The position numbers and the translations under genes were made by a program. The notes beneath the pieces are model-generated. The model did not search any database. It had not been told where the DNA came from and saw only the letters and a list, made by a program, of their open reading frames with translations. Shown piece after piece: positions 1 through 7,089 of a stretch of DNA of 44,010 bases (positions are counted from its first letter, which is position 1; every line of letters begins with the position of its first letter). Source of the DNA: Myxococcales bacterium 68-20 (GTDB lineage: Bacteria > Myxococcota_A > Polyangia > Polyangiales > Polyangiaceae); the NCBI GenBank assembly GCA_001899635.1, contig MKVQ01000014.1, positions 1,881-45,890 of the forward strand, in the 5' to 3' direction.

Positions 1-2
1 GC

Positions 3-1739
3 CGTCGTCGAACTGAACTGGCGCACACGCGGGCAGTCTGCGCCGCGCCGCAGACCTCCGCCATCACGCCGCTTCAAGCAGCGGATACGAAGAAGAACTA
101 CAGCCACGCGGCGACGCCAGACGTGATGTACACGTACGACCCCTATTTCCCGCGGCTTGCGTCGAGGCAGGATGGCGCGGGGACGACGACGTTCACGTAC
201 CAACCGTACGGTAGCGCCAGTCACGGCGCCGGCAATCTCGCACTCGTAGACGGTCCGTTCTCGAACGACACGCTGAAGTATTCGTATGATGAGGTGGGAC
301 GTCTGAAGAAGCTGGAGATCGTGGACGACGCCACTCAGTCCGTGGCGAGCTACGCAGAGGAGTACACGTTCGACGCACGAAGCCGCGTGACTGGGGTGCA
401 GAACAACCTCGGCGCCACGTCGTACGCGTTCGTGGGGCAATCGGATCGCCCGTCGACGGTGGACTATCCAAACGGGATGCAGACGCTGTACGACTACTTC
501 GGCGCGACGGGCGACCGCCTGCTGAAGCAGATCAAGCACTTGTCGGCGGGACCGAACCCGAGCGTGATCTCGCAGTTCGACTGTACGTATCGTCCGGACC
601 ACAGCCTCGCGACGTGGACGGTGAGTCAAGGAAGCGGAGCACGGACGTGGACGTTCGGTTATGACGGTGCGCGTGAGCTGACAGCGGCGTCGCTTCGGGA
701 CGGGAGTCAGACCTTGCTCGAGTCGCACACGTACGGCTACGACAAGGCGGGGAACCGGATCCAAGTCGGCAACGGGACGATGGCGCCGAGAAACTACGAG
801 GTGAACAACCTCAACCAGCTCCTCTCCGAGCGCGACCATGGCCGGACGACGTTTGCGGGATATGTGGATGAGCCCGCAACGGTCAAGGTAAACGGGAGGC
901 CGGCGAAGGTCATGTCGACGGACGGTGGCGCGCCGTTCCGGTTCGAGGCACCGGTTGACCTAGATGCTGGCGCGAACTCGGTCGTGGTCGAGGCCCGTGA
1001 CGGTCGGAACAATCTGGCGACGAAGACGTACTCGGTGACGACGACCGGTACGTCAAAAACGTACGAGTACGACGCGAACGGGAACCTTCGGTACGAGAAG
1101 CAGCCGAACGGCACGGTTATTCGCGAGTACCGCTGGGACCAGCAGAACCGGCTGGCCCGGATGCTCGCGGGGACGCACGAGTCGGTTTACGAGTACGATG
1201 GCGAGTCGCGTCGGGTGCGCATCAGAGAGCTGGAGAGCAGCGTCGAGACGAAGAACGAGACGTTCGTGTGGTGCGGTGGCCGGATTTGCCAGAAGCGCAG
1301 TGGGGCGACTATCCTCCGAAACTACTTCGAGCAGGGGTTCGAGGAGGGCACCACGGACTACTTCTACACCAAGGATCACCTCGGAAGCGTGAGGGAGGTC
1401 GTAGGCGGTGACGGGACGACGATTGCTTCGCGGGTGAGCTACGACCCATGGGGCAAGTCGACGGAGAGCGGCTCAGGTGCGAAGACCGACTTCTCGTTCA
1501 CGGGGCACTACTTCGATAGGCCCACAGGCGAGAGTCTTACGTGGTGGCGTGCCTACGACCCCAATCTTGGGAGGTGGCTCAGCAACGACCCGATCGGACT
1601 CCTTGGTGGTGAAAATCTCTACGGCTACGTCAACAACGATCCAGTGAACCAGGTAGATCCCGATGGCCTCCAGGTTTGTCCGCCGCCCCCCCCCCGAAGG
1701 ACTATAAGAAGCGAAAGAAGGAATGCGAGAAGAAGCTGA
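3..1739 (+). CDS. RHS/YD-repeat protein, 3' part (5' end outside window)
   Basis: The reading frame is open from the first bases of the window, so the gene begins upstream and only the C-terminal ~579 residues are visible. It contains YD repeats such as YTYDPYF, YSYDEVGRL and YEYDANGNL. A canonical RHS core follows, from KDHLGSVREVV through FDRPTGESLTWWRAYDP and GRWLSNDPIGL to DPDGL at about 1656-1670. In the family the core forms a large shell that encloses a variable C-terminal domain and is often cut autoproteolytically after the DPxGL motif. Here only about 22 residues follow DPDGL in frame (a Pro run, then an Arg-rich end). A C10 tract at 1686-1695 shifts the natural-looking cysteine-rich continuation into another frame. 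The RHS assignment is secure. Whether it is a secreted toxin, a contact-dependent effector or a cell-surface protein is not shown. Confidence 0.93.
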   Translation, partial: RRRTELAHTRAVCAAPQTSAITPLQAADTKKNYSHAATPDVMYTYDPYFPRLASRQDGAGTTTFTYQPYGSASHGAGNLALVDGPFSNDTLKYSYDEVGRLKKLEIVDDATQSVASYAEEYTFDARSRVTGVQNNLGATSYAFVGQSDRPSTVDYPNGMQTLYDYFGATGDRLLKQIKHLSAGPNPSVISQFDCTYRPDHSLATWTVSQGSGARTWTFGYDGARELTAASLRDGSQTLLESHTYGYDKAGNRIQVGNGTMAPRNYEVNNLNQLLSERDHGRTTFAGYVDEPATVKVNGRPAKVMSTDGGAPFRFEAPVDLDAGANSVVVEARDGRNNLATKTYSVTTTGTSKTYEYDANGNLRYEKQPNGTVIREYRWDQQNRLARMLAGTHESVYEYDGESRRVRIRELESSVETKNETFVWCGGRICQKRSGATILRNYFEQGFEEGTTDYFYTKDHLGSVREVVGGDGTTIASRVSYDPWGKSTESGSGAKTDFSFTGHYFDRPTGESLTWWRAYDPNLGRWLSNDPIGLLGGENLYGYVNNDPVNQVDPDGLQVCPPPPPRRTIRSERRNARRS

Positions 1740-1867
1740 GTAGATGCATGTCCGACTACCCCATGTGCCACAGGCCGGGCCAGGTGAACGGTTCCTTGTG
1801 CATGGTGTGCTGCGATAGTTGCGTAGGCGGATGGACGGGTGAAGGCTGTAGCGCCTGTGGGTACTAG
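1676..1867 (+). CDS. Out-of-frame cysteine-rich C-terminal tail of the RHS protein
   Basis: Reading the frame that would follow if the C10 tract had one more C gives a basic segment (KDYKKRKKECEKKL) and then nine cysteines in about 45 residues, ending in GCSACGY before TAG at 1865-1867. The only independent start is a TTG at 1676 inside the RHS gene with no convincing ribosome site. I therefore read this as the displaced C-terminal domain of the RHS protein, not a separate gene. Either the sequence lost one C, or the tract is variable, or ribosomes slip there. The pattern resembles small disulfide-rich or metal-binding domains, but I recognise no family. Confidence 0.55.
   Translation: MSAAPPPKDYKKRKKECEKKLSRCMSDYPMCHRPGQVNGSLCMVCCDSCVGGWTGEGCSACGY
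1686..1695 (+). repeat. C10 homopolymer tract in the RHS gene
   Basis: Ten consecutive C residues lie 15 bases after the DPDGL motif. A change of one base switches the frame between a short Pro/Arg tail and the cysteine-rich tail. Homopolymers of this kind are hot spots both for slipped-strand mutation and for sequencing error. Confidence 0.9.
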
Positions 1868-1868
1868 C

Positions 1869-2795
1869 GTGTCCTTTCGAAACGTATCACTTGTAGCCAA
1901 AGAGGCGTTGCCGGCATCAATTGGGAAGGATGCCGTCTATCGATTCGTTGACAATCTGCTCGTTGGACCGAGCCGGTATGACTTGGAACGGCAGGTCGAT
2001 GTTCGCGCAGGGTACTTTGGCGGTGAACAGAGTGCCTGGCGTGATGTCTACGATGTTCTTGGATCAGCAAGCGACACGAGGCCCGTTTGCATCTGGGGGG
2101 TTGAGTCTTGGGCTTCACGGTTGGCACTCGCGTTCGTTTGTGCCCATCGACGGAAGCACTCGCTTGCGTCGGATATCAAGGTGGTCGATCTTCCATCGCA
2201 GGGACTGATTCGGGGCGTTTGTTGCAGCGTGCCAATAAATGCCTCAAGTGAGGGAAGTAGTCGCATGTTGGCCTCGAAAGAGGTCGAGGATGGGGCGGCC
2301 TTCTGGCGCATGTACGTATCGGAAGATCCGAGGACTATTCTCGGTGCTTCAACATCATGGAAGCTGTTTCCGCAGCGCAAGAACTTCGTCTCGTTTGTCA
2401 GGGCGCACTTTCCTCGTGGTAGTCCTGGGAATTCTCAACTATCCGAGTTGGATGTTTCGTTGCTCTCGGCGACCGCCAATGCGTCAGTGAGAGTTGTTGA
2501 TATTCTTACTGCCTCCAGTCTCTCGTCACGAAGGGCTCGACAGTGGGCACACTGTACCGGGGATCTCACCCTGGCGCGGCGACTGGCTGATTGGTCAGAG
2601 TATCCGATTGGCGACCCAGCTCTCTCGATTGATCGGGATGAGACGTCTCCACTCCTATGGTCACGATACAGGCTGACGGCGAGAGGTCGTTCCCTCCTGG
2701 GAGGGCTTTCAGATCTTCGTGAGGCGCCGCCGTGCGTTCTTGGCGGAACCCGTGCGTACGACGTTGAACGGCCGTTCTTCGTAAGCGTCGATTGA
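1869..2795 (+). CDS. DUF1835-like protein, candidate immunity/accessory partner of the RHS protein
   Basis: The GTG at 1869 lies one base after the stop of the cysteine-rich RHS tail (TAG 1865-1867), which suggests translational coupling; an upstream in-frame GTG at 1839 would overlap that tail. The protein has 308 residues. The N-terminal part contains FVDNLLVGPSRYDLE and a later GYFGGEQSAW. The C-terminal part has YRLTARGRSLLGG followed by CVLGGTRAYD. This layout (early D-x-L-x-x-GP, late LTxxGRxLL then GG) recalls DUF1835/DUF3658 proteins, but the match is from memory and remote. Base composition is clearly less GC-rich than the rest of the window (for example around 2220-2500), as is common for RHS tip and partner genes acquired by transfer. 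An immunity role is inference from position alone. Confidence 0.6.
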   Translation: MSFRNVSLVAKEALPASIGKDAVYRFVDNLLVGPSRYDLERQVDVRAGYFGGEQSAWRDVYDVLGSASDTRPVCIWGVESWASRLALAFVCAHRRKHSLASDIKVVDLPSQGLIRGVCCSVPINASSEGSSRMLASKEVEDGAAFWRMYVSEDPRTILGASTSWKLFPQRKNFVSFVRAHFPRGSPGNSQLSELDVSLLSATANASVRVVDILTASSLSSRRARQWAHCTGDLTLARRLADWSEYPIGDPALSIDRDETSPLLWSRYRLTARGRSLLGGLSDLREAPPCVLGGTRAYDVERPFFVSVD

Positions 2796-2864
2796 TGCCG
2801 AAGCGAGCCCACCAAGAAGAAGAGCCGTCGACGATCCTCGACGGCGGACATTCAGCTCTGGCTG

Positions 2865-3245
2865 GTGCCGTTCACGCTCGAGCGTCCGAGGACGAAGCCG
2901 CGAGGGAGCTTCCAGATCGTCGTCGGGGCGGCGACCCCCGACGACGCAATGGAGCGATGCCACGAGAGCCTCCTGGAACTGGAGGCAACGACTGCGTTGT
3001 TCAAGGAGCCGATCAAGTTGTACTCCGATGGGCTCATCCGTCTCACAGGCCGATTCAACGAGCCCGTGCTCTTGAACTTCGAGTCGGCCAACGTGCAGGG
3101 CCGGATCTCGAACCTCATGCCCGAGCAGGCCGAGCACGACGCCATGATGTTCGTGGCCGACCACGATGCGACGAGACCTATCGTACGGTTCGTCACCTTT
3201 GGCATCGACGACGACGACGAGTCCGGGATGCGGTTCACGAATTGA
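2865..3245 (+). CDS. Unrecognised small protein downstream of the RHS cluster
   Basis: A 126-residue protein if the GTG at 2865 is used. It ends in an acidic stretch (GIDDDDESGMRFTN) and shows no signal peptide, membrane segment or motif I recognise. The frame remains open upstream to the TGA at 2793-2795, and the residues before the GTG (TADIQLWLVPFTLERPR) look like the continuation of a folded protein, yet no ATG is available in that frame. The only nearby ATG (2795) is in another frame. The gene may therefore use a rare start, begin at 2865, or have suffered a small frameshift near 2815-2830. Its position between an RHS gene and a mobile element suggests an accessory or immunity gene, but nothing proves it. 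Confidence 0.5.
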   Translation: MPFTLERPRTKPRGSFQIVVGAATPDDAMERCHESLLELEATTALFKEPIKLYSDGLIRLTGRFNEPVLLNFESANVQGRISNLMPEQAEHDAMMFVADHDATRPIVRFVTFGIDDDDESGMRFTN

Positions 3246-3268
3246 GTAGGTGTACTCGACCATCGAGC

Positions 3269-3397
3269 CGGCGATCCAAAAGGGTCCTTGCAGCCGGCCC
3301 GCCGGACCCCTGGATTCCAAGGGTCTGCGGAGGGCGAAATCGGCGATCCGAAACCGTTCGGTTTTGAACGAGGGCGAGTTTCAATTCTGGATCGCCG
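3269..3397. repeat. Three copies of CGGCGATCC (one inverted) upstream of the resolvase
   Basis: CGGCGATCCA lies at 3269-3278, CGGCGATCCG at 3341-3350 and the inverted TGGATCGCCG at 3388-3397, all in the non-coding 167 bases directly before the serine recombinase gene. The first and third copies form a perfect 10-base inverted repeat. Serine resolvases bind dyad subsites of a res site that is often next to their gene, so these may be subsites. Spacing does not clearly match a classical three-site res, so this is tentative. Confidence 0.4.
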
Positions 3398-3412
3398 AGC
3401 GTCATACAAGAG

Positions 3413-4016
3413 ATGGCCGACGCGCTCCGCGCCGCCCGCTACCTCCGTGTCAGCAAGGCCGACCAAGATCCTGCCCTTCAGGACGATGAGACCGCCGAGC
3501 TGATCGCCAAGCGTGGCTGGAAGCTCATGGACACGTACACCGACCACGGGATCTCCGGGAGGCGGGAGCGGCGCCCCGAGCTTGATCGGCTGCTCCGAGA
3601 TGTCCGCCGCCGTCGGATTGACGTGGTGGTCGTCTGGAAGGCGGACCGCCTCTTCCGCTCGTTGAAGGCGATGGTGACGACCACTCGATGAGTGGGCGGC
3701 CCTCGGCGTGGGCTTCGTCTCGGCCACGGAGGTCTTCGACTCGACGACGCCGCAGGGCAAGCTTTTGTTGCACCTCACGTCGGCGTTCGCGGAGTTCGAA
3801 AGGAACCTCATCATCGAGAGGACGAAGGCCGGAATGGCAGCGGCACGACGGCGGGGAACGCATGTCGGTCGTCCTCGTGCTCGTCTCGATCATGATCGAC
3901 TTCAGGAGCTTCGGGCCGAAGGCTTCTCGGTGCAGAGGATCGCCACGACCCTCGGCATCGGAGTCTCCACGGTGCAACGCCGTCTCCTTGCCGTCAACAC
4001 CGAGGTGACGACGTGA
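3413..4016 (+). pseudogene. Serine recombinase (resolvase/invertase family), frameshifted
   Basis: The first frame (ATG 3413) gives the resolvase N-terminus: RYLRVSKADQDPALQ, with the catalytic Ser in the YLRVS motif, then DHGISGRRERRPELDRLL and VVVWKADRLFRS. It stops at 3689-3691. The family sequence continues one base out of phase with LDEWAALGVGFVSATEVFDSTTPQGKLLLHL, ERTKAGMAAARRRG and a C-terminal helix-turn-helix (IATTLGIGVSTVQRRL). One extra base, most simply an A near 3683, explains the break. Restored, it would be a normal ~200-residue small serine recombinase. Its stop overlaps the start of the IS66-type transposase in a GTGA, so the two were probably translated together. The lesion may be real decay, since the next gene is also broken, or a sequencing error. 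Confidence 0.85.
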
Positions 4017-5072
4017 GCCGACACGAACGTGCCGACGACTTCCCTCCCGATCTCGTCTCGGACAACGAGGTGATCGACGCCGTGCTTTTGGGATCGAAGC
4101 GGCTTCGTCGTCTGTCGAAGAACATCCTGAAGGTTGGCGCCGCGCATGATCAAAGCTGGTTGTTGGTTCCGCCTCCCAACGACAACGACCACGGCTGCGC
4201 CTGGCGCGAGTACGCGGAGCACCTTGGCACCAAGGTCGATGCCTTGCAGGCCGAGCTCGAGGTGCTCAAGCGCGCCTTCGCACGGCGCACCGAGAAGATG
4301 GGCAAGATGCCCAAGGTCCCGCGCCCGCCGAGGACGCCTGAGGAGATCGCGGAGCGGCGCACGGAGCAAGCGCTTCTGCGCGCCGAGAAGGTCGTCACCG
4401 AGGAGAAGACCGAGCCCGTTCCCGACGCGTTCAAGAAGTGCCATCTGTGCGGCGGCACTAACTTCCGCTCCGTCGGCACGGGAAGGCCTGCGGAGATCTA
4501 CTCCTACGTGCCCGGCTACTTCCGGCGCGTGATCCGCACGCGCGAGGTCGTGGCGTGCCGCTGCGGAGGCTGCGTGATTACAGCGCCTCCACCGGAGCGC
4601 TGGGCGGAGAAGACGCGCTACGACGCCAGCTTCGTCGGGCACCTCGTCGTCTCGAAGTGCCTCATCGTCACGCCGCTCTATCGCCTCGAGCAGTCGTTCG
4701 CGCGACTCGGCATGCCCGTCGCGCGCGGCACGATGAACGATCTGTTTCGGCGTGCTGGACAGAAGCTCGAGCCGCTCCGCGCTCCGCTCTTCGACGCGAT
4801 CAAGAACGACTTCCTCGTCCACGTCGACTAGACATCCTTCACGATGACGAAGCCAGAAGTCGAAGGTGTTCATCTGGGCCTTCGTTGGTCGAAGCCTGAC
4901 GGGCTACAAGCTTGCGCTCTCGCGCGGCGGGGACGTTCCCGTCAGCGTCCTCGGCGACTCATCGGGCGCGGTGCTCTGCGACGACTATCGCGGGTACGAC
5001 CCGCTCGCAAAGAAGGGCGCCCGATTCCGATGCTCCACTCATCCAGTTCGAAAGAGGCGACAACTACCCTGA
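4013..5072 (+). pseudogene. IS66-family transposase (TnpC type), degenerate and 3'-truncated
   Basis: The first frame gives 272 residues. They comprise a leucine-zipper-like N-terminal helix (LGTKVDALQAELEVLKRAF), a zinc-binding segment (CHLCGG followed by CRCGGC) and the start of the catalytic domain (YDASFVGHLVVSKCLIVTPLYRLEQ, ending DFLVHVD). TAG at 4829-4831 then interrupts the gene where IS66 proteins usually read DET or DES. A second lesion, an extra base near 4853, moves the reading to the frame of VFIWAFVGRSLTGYKLA and VLCDDYRGYDPLAKKGARF. Family similarity fades near 5035, and the remaining catalytic and C-terminal part is absent. Three independent defects mean the element is dead. 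TnpA and TnpB partners of typical IS66 elements are not present. Confidence 0.87.
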
Positions 5073-5220
5073 CGCACGGGGCCGGTCCAAACTGTCAACA
5101 GAGAGCCCGGTCCTTCACATCCGGTCCTCGCGTCGTGGCAGCCGCGCCATCGAGGGACGAGACGGTCGCACCGCCGCGATCGCCATCGGCCGTGGGGAGG
5201 ATCTGAGCCCGCCGGAGGTT

Positions 5221-5240
5221 AGAGGGATCAGGATCCCTCT
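5221..5240. other. Nearly perfect 20-base palindrome between IS66 remnant and vapC
   Basis: AGAGGGATC (5221-5229) and GATCCCTCT (5232-5240) are exact inverted repeats with a 2-base centre. It lies about 70 bases beyond the vapC stop on the minus strand. There is no U-tract on either strand, so it is not a standard terminator. It could be an RNA processing or termination structure, or the scar of an element end. The rest of 5073-5307 shows nothing I can assign. Confidence 0.5.
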
Positions 5241-5307
5241 GGGGAGTCAGGCAATCCGAGTGCGCGCTCGCCAAGCCCGCCGTCGTCGGTGCCGGGGCTG
5301 GCCACGC

Positions 5308-5682
5308 TCATCCGACGCTGCGGATTCGCACCGATGGGAACGCGACGTCCCGGATCCGCGTGAGGTCATCCAGATCGCTCGTCAGCACGAGATCCCCTCG
5401 CCGCGCGGCCGACGCAACCACGACTGCATCGACCACCGTGGCACCACGGACCGCCCCCAGCGTCTCACCGACAACCTTCGCCAGTGACGCCGACAAGGGC
5501 TCGACGACTACGGCGTCGAGAATCCGCGCGGCTGGCCCCCTTTGGCCTCGCCACCACTCCGAGACAACTGGAGAGGGGACCGTGATGCGCGAGCCGGCGG
5601 CCAGAGCTGCCGTCATGAATGCGAGCATCGTGCGATCACGCCGCTCGATCGCGACGAGGGCTCCCGTGTCGAACGTGATCAT
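5308..5682 (-). CDS. vapC: PIN-domain toxin, VapC type
   Basis: A 124-residue protein of typical VapC length. It begins MITFDTGALVAIERRD, and the four acidic positions of a PIN nuclease site can be placed at Asp5, Glu42 (VSEWWRG), Asp85 (VVDAVVVASAA) and Asp103 (LTSDLDDL). PIN toxins are Mg-dependent ribonucleases that cut specific tRNA or rRNA sites. The start codon overlaps the stop of the upstream antitoxin gene by four bases (5679-5682), the usual toxin-antitoxin arrangement. The pair lies beside a dead transposon, in keeping with a mobile module. The RNA target cannot be deduced. Confidence 0.85.
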   Translation of the reverse strand: MITFDTGALVAIERRDRTMLAFMTAALAAGSRITVPSPVVSEWWRGQRGPAARILDAVVVEPLSASLAKVVGETLGAVRGATVVDAVVVASAARRGDLVLTSDLDDLTRIRDVAFPSVRIRSVG

Positions 5683-5966
5683 CGTCTCCGTCCGGTCGTC
5701 GACCTCCGACTCCGGGCACCGCGTGCTGCACGTGGCCGGCTGGACGCTACGAGCTCGCGGTTTGCAGCCGAGAGCTCCTCATCGGAGAGGGGGGCGGAGC
5801 CTTCGCCCATCCACGCGACCACCTCACGTAGAGCCGAGAGCCGCTTCCGCTCTGCGAGCGACTCCGTGAGGACGGCGGAGAGGCTCTTGCCCTCGCGACG
5901 CGCGACCGAGCGCGCCCACGCGAGCTCCTCCTGACCGATGGCAACGGAGACCTTCGCAGTCGACAT
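5679..5966 (-). CDS. vapB: VapB-type antitoxin
   Basis: A 95-residue protein directly upstream of, and overlapping, the PIN toxin gene. The N-terminus (MSTAKVSVAIGQEELAWARS) fits a short beta strand followed by a helix as in ribbon-helix-helix DNA-binding proteins. The middle (LSAVLTESLAERKRLSALREVVAWMGE) is helical, and the acidic stretch before the Arg-rich end could wrap the toxin. I see no AbrB or PhD/YefM motif. Antitoxin is inferred mainly from operon position and size. The start at 5966 is preceded closely by GGGA and a palindrome at 5975-5991. Confidence 0.75.
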   Translation of the reverse strand: MSTAKVSVAIGQEELAWARSVARREGKSLSAVLTESLAERKRLSALREVVAWMGEGSAPLSDEELSAANRELVASSRPRAARGARSRRSTTGRRR

Positions 5967-5974
5967 TCCCGTTA

Positions 5975-5991
5975 TCCTACCTCGGGTAGGA
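5975..5991 (-). promoter_or_regulatory. Probable operator/promoter of vapBC
   Basis: TCCTACC-TCG-GGTAGGA is an exact 7-base inverted repeat with a 3-base centre, 9 bases upstream of the vapB start. On the minus strand the right half runs into TAGGATAAC, whose TAGGAT matches four of six bases of a -10 box. Autoregulation by antitoxin binding at the promoter is the rule in this family, so this is a strong operator candidate. The short distance to the ATG suggests a very short or absent leader. Confidence 0.6.
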
Positions 5992-6088
5992 ATCGCCGCA
6001 AGCGACTCCGGGACCGCGTCCAGGCCCCATCCCGCGCCGGTGCGTTTTCGCGCAACCGGGCCGGGGGCGGGCCGACAGAGGGAGCACC

Positions 6089-6937
6089 ATGCGCACCGTC
6101 ACCGTCGCCGTCGTCCTCGCCTCGCTCCTCACCACCTCGATCGCCCTCGCGGAGGGGCCGGCCAAGGCCAAGACCAAGAAGGGAAAGAAGGCCGAGCCGG
6201 TGCTCGTCGCCGCGGCCGACCCCTTGCCGCAGCTTCCGCCCGCCGAGGCGCCCGCGCCTGCGGCGGAGGCGGCCCCCTCGATCGTCGTCGACGCTCCGCG
6301 GGCGAGCGCGGACAAGAGCGCGACGGCGCTCAAGAAGGGGGACCCGCCGTCGGCCGGGCCGGGCTTCGTGCTGGTCCTCGGGAGCGGTCTCGGCTTCCTC
6401 GGCGGCAAGGCCGTCGAAGGGATCGACGTCTCGGCCGGGCTCGTGACGTTCGACCTCCAGCTCGGCGCGTACGTCTCGCAGCACGTCGGCATCATGGCCG
6501 GCGTCCGCGGCGGCTACGGCGCGCTCATCGACGGATGCGCCGGCTCGTGCACGAAGGCCTTTGCCTACCAGCTGCCCGTCGTCGCGCAGTATGCCTTCAA
6601 TGACCGCAGCCGCGGCGCGTACCTCGAGGGTGGCCTGGCGCTCTTCACCACGTACGGCGGGAGCACCGACACCGCGAGCGGGGACAGCCCCGAGACGCTG
6701 AAGGTCTCTGCCCCCATCGACCTCAAGCTCGGCGCCGGATACCGCATCCCGATGAACGCCACCGCCGAGAAGGCGGCCACCACGGCGTTCGACCTCCACT
6801 TCGGGCTCGACCTCGGCCAGTTCAAGTCGATCGAGTACGGCTCGGTCATCGGTTCGGTGAAGGGCGACGTCGTGAGCGAGCATCAGGCGATGCACTTCGC
6901 GCTCGGCCTCAGCGCCGGCTACCACTTCTCTCCTTGA
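6089..6937 (+). CDS. Outer-membrane beta-barrel-like protein
   Basis: A 282-residue exported protein. The start at 6089 is preceded by GAGGGAG, a good ribosome site. A signal peptide (MRTVTVAVVLASLLTTSIALA) is followed by a Lys-rich then Ala/Pro-rich spacer to about residue 90. From there the sequence alternates hydrophobic and polar residues (GFVLVLGSGLGFLGG, FDLQLGAYVSQHVGIMAGVRGGYG, AYLEGGLALFTTYGG, PIDLKLGAGYRI, FDLHFGLDLGQF) and ends MHFALGLSAGYHFSP, with a penultimate-region Phe typical of barrels. Myxococcota carry many such proteins of unknown cargo. The CDG-CAGSC loop around residue 151-156 could form a disulfide. Function unknown. Confidence 0.75.
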   Translation: MRTVTVAVVLASLLTTSIALAEGPAKAKTKKGKKAEPVLVAAADPLPQLPPAEAPAPAAEAAPSIVVDAPRASADKSATALKKGDPPSAGPGFVLVLGSGLGFLGGKAVEGIDVSAGLVTFDLQLGAYVSQHVGIMAGVRGGYGALIDGCAGSCTKAFAYQLPVVAQYAFNDRSRGAYLEGGLALFTTYGGSTDTASGDSPETLKVSAPIDLKLGAGYRIPMNATAEKAATTAFDLHFGLDLGQFKSIEYGSVIGSVKGDVVSEHQAMHFALGLSAGYHFSP

Positions 6938-7089
6938 GTCTCTTCCCTGTCCTCGAGCGCGAGCAAGAGGGAGAGCGCTTCACTTCCCGAGCGGAAGCGG
7001 GAGGGGGAGCGCGAGCGAGAGCCGGGCCGCGCGCTCGTCACGTCGCCCGTCGCGACGGGGCGGGCGCGCCGTGTTACAAGCCTCGTGCC

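Noticed and set aside
5073-5307. A gene between the IS66 remnant and vapC
   Set aside because: Open frames on both strands here continue into shadows of vapBC and have no protein-like sequence or start signals.
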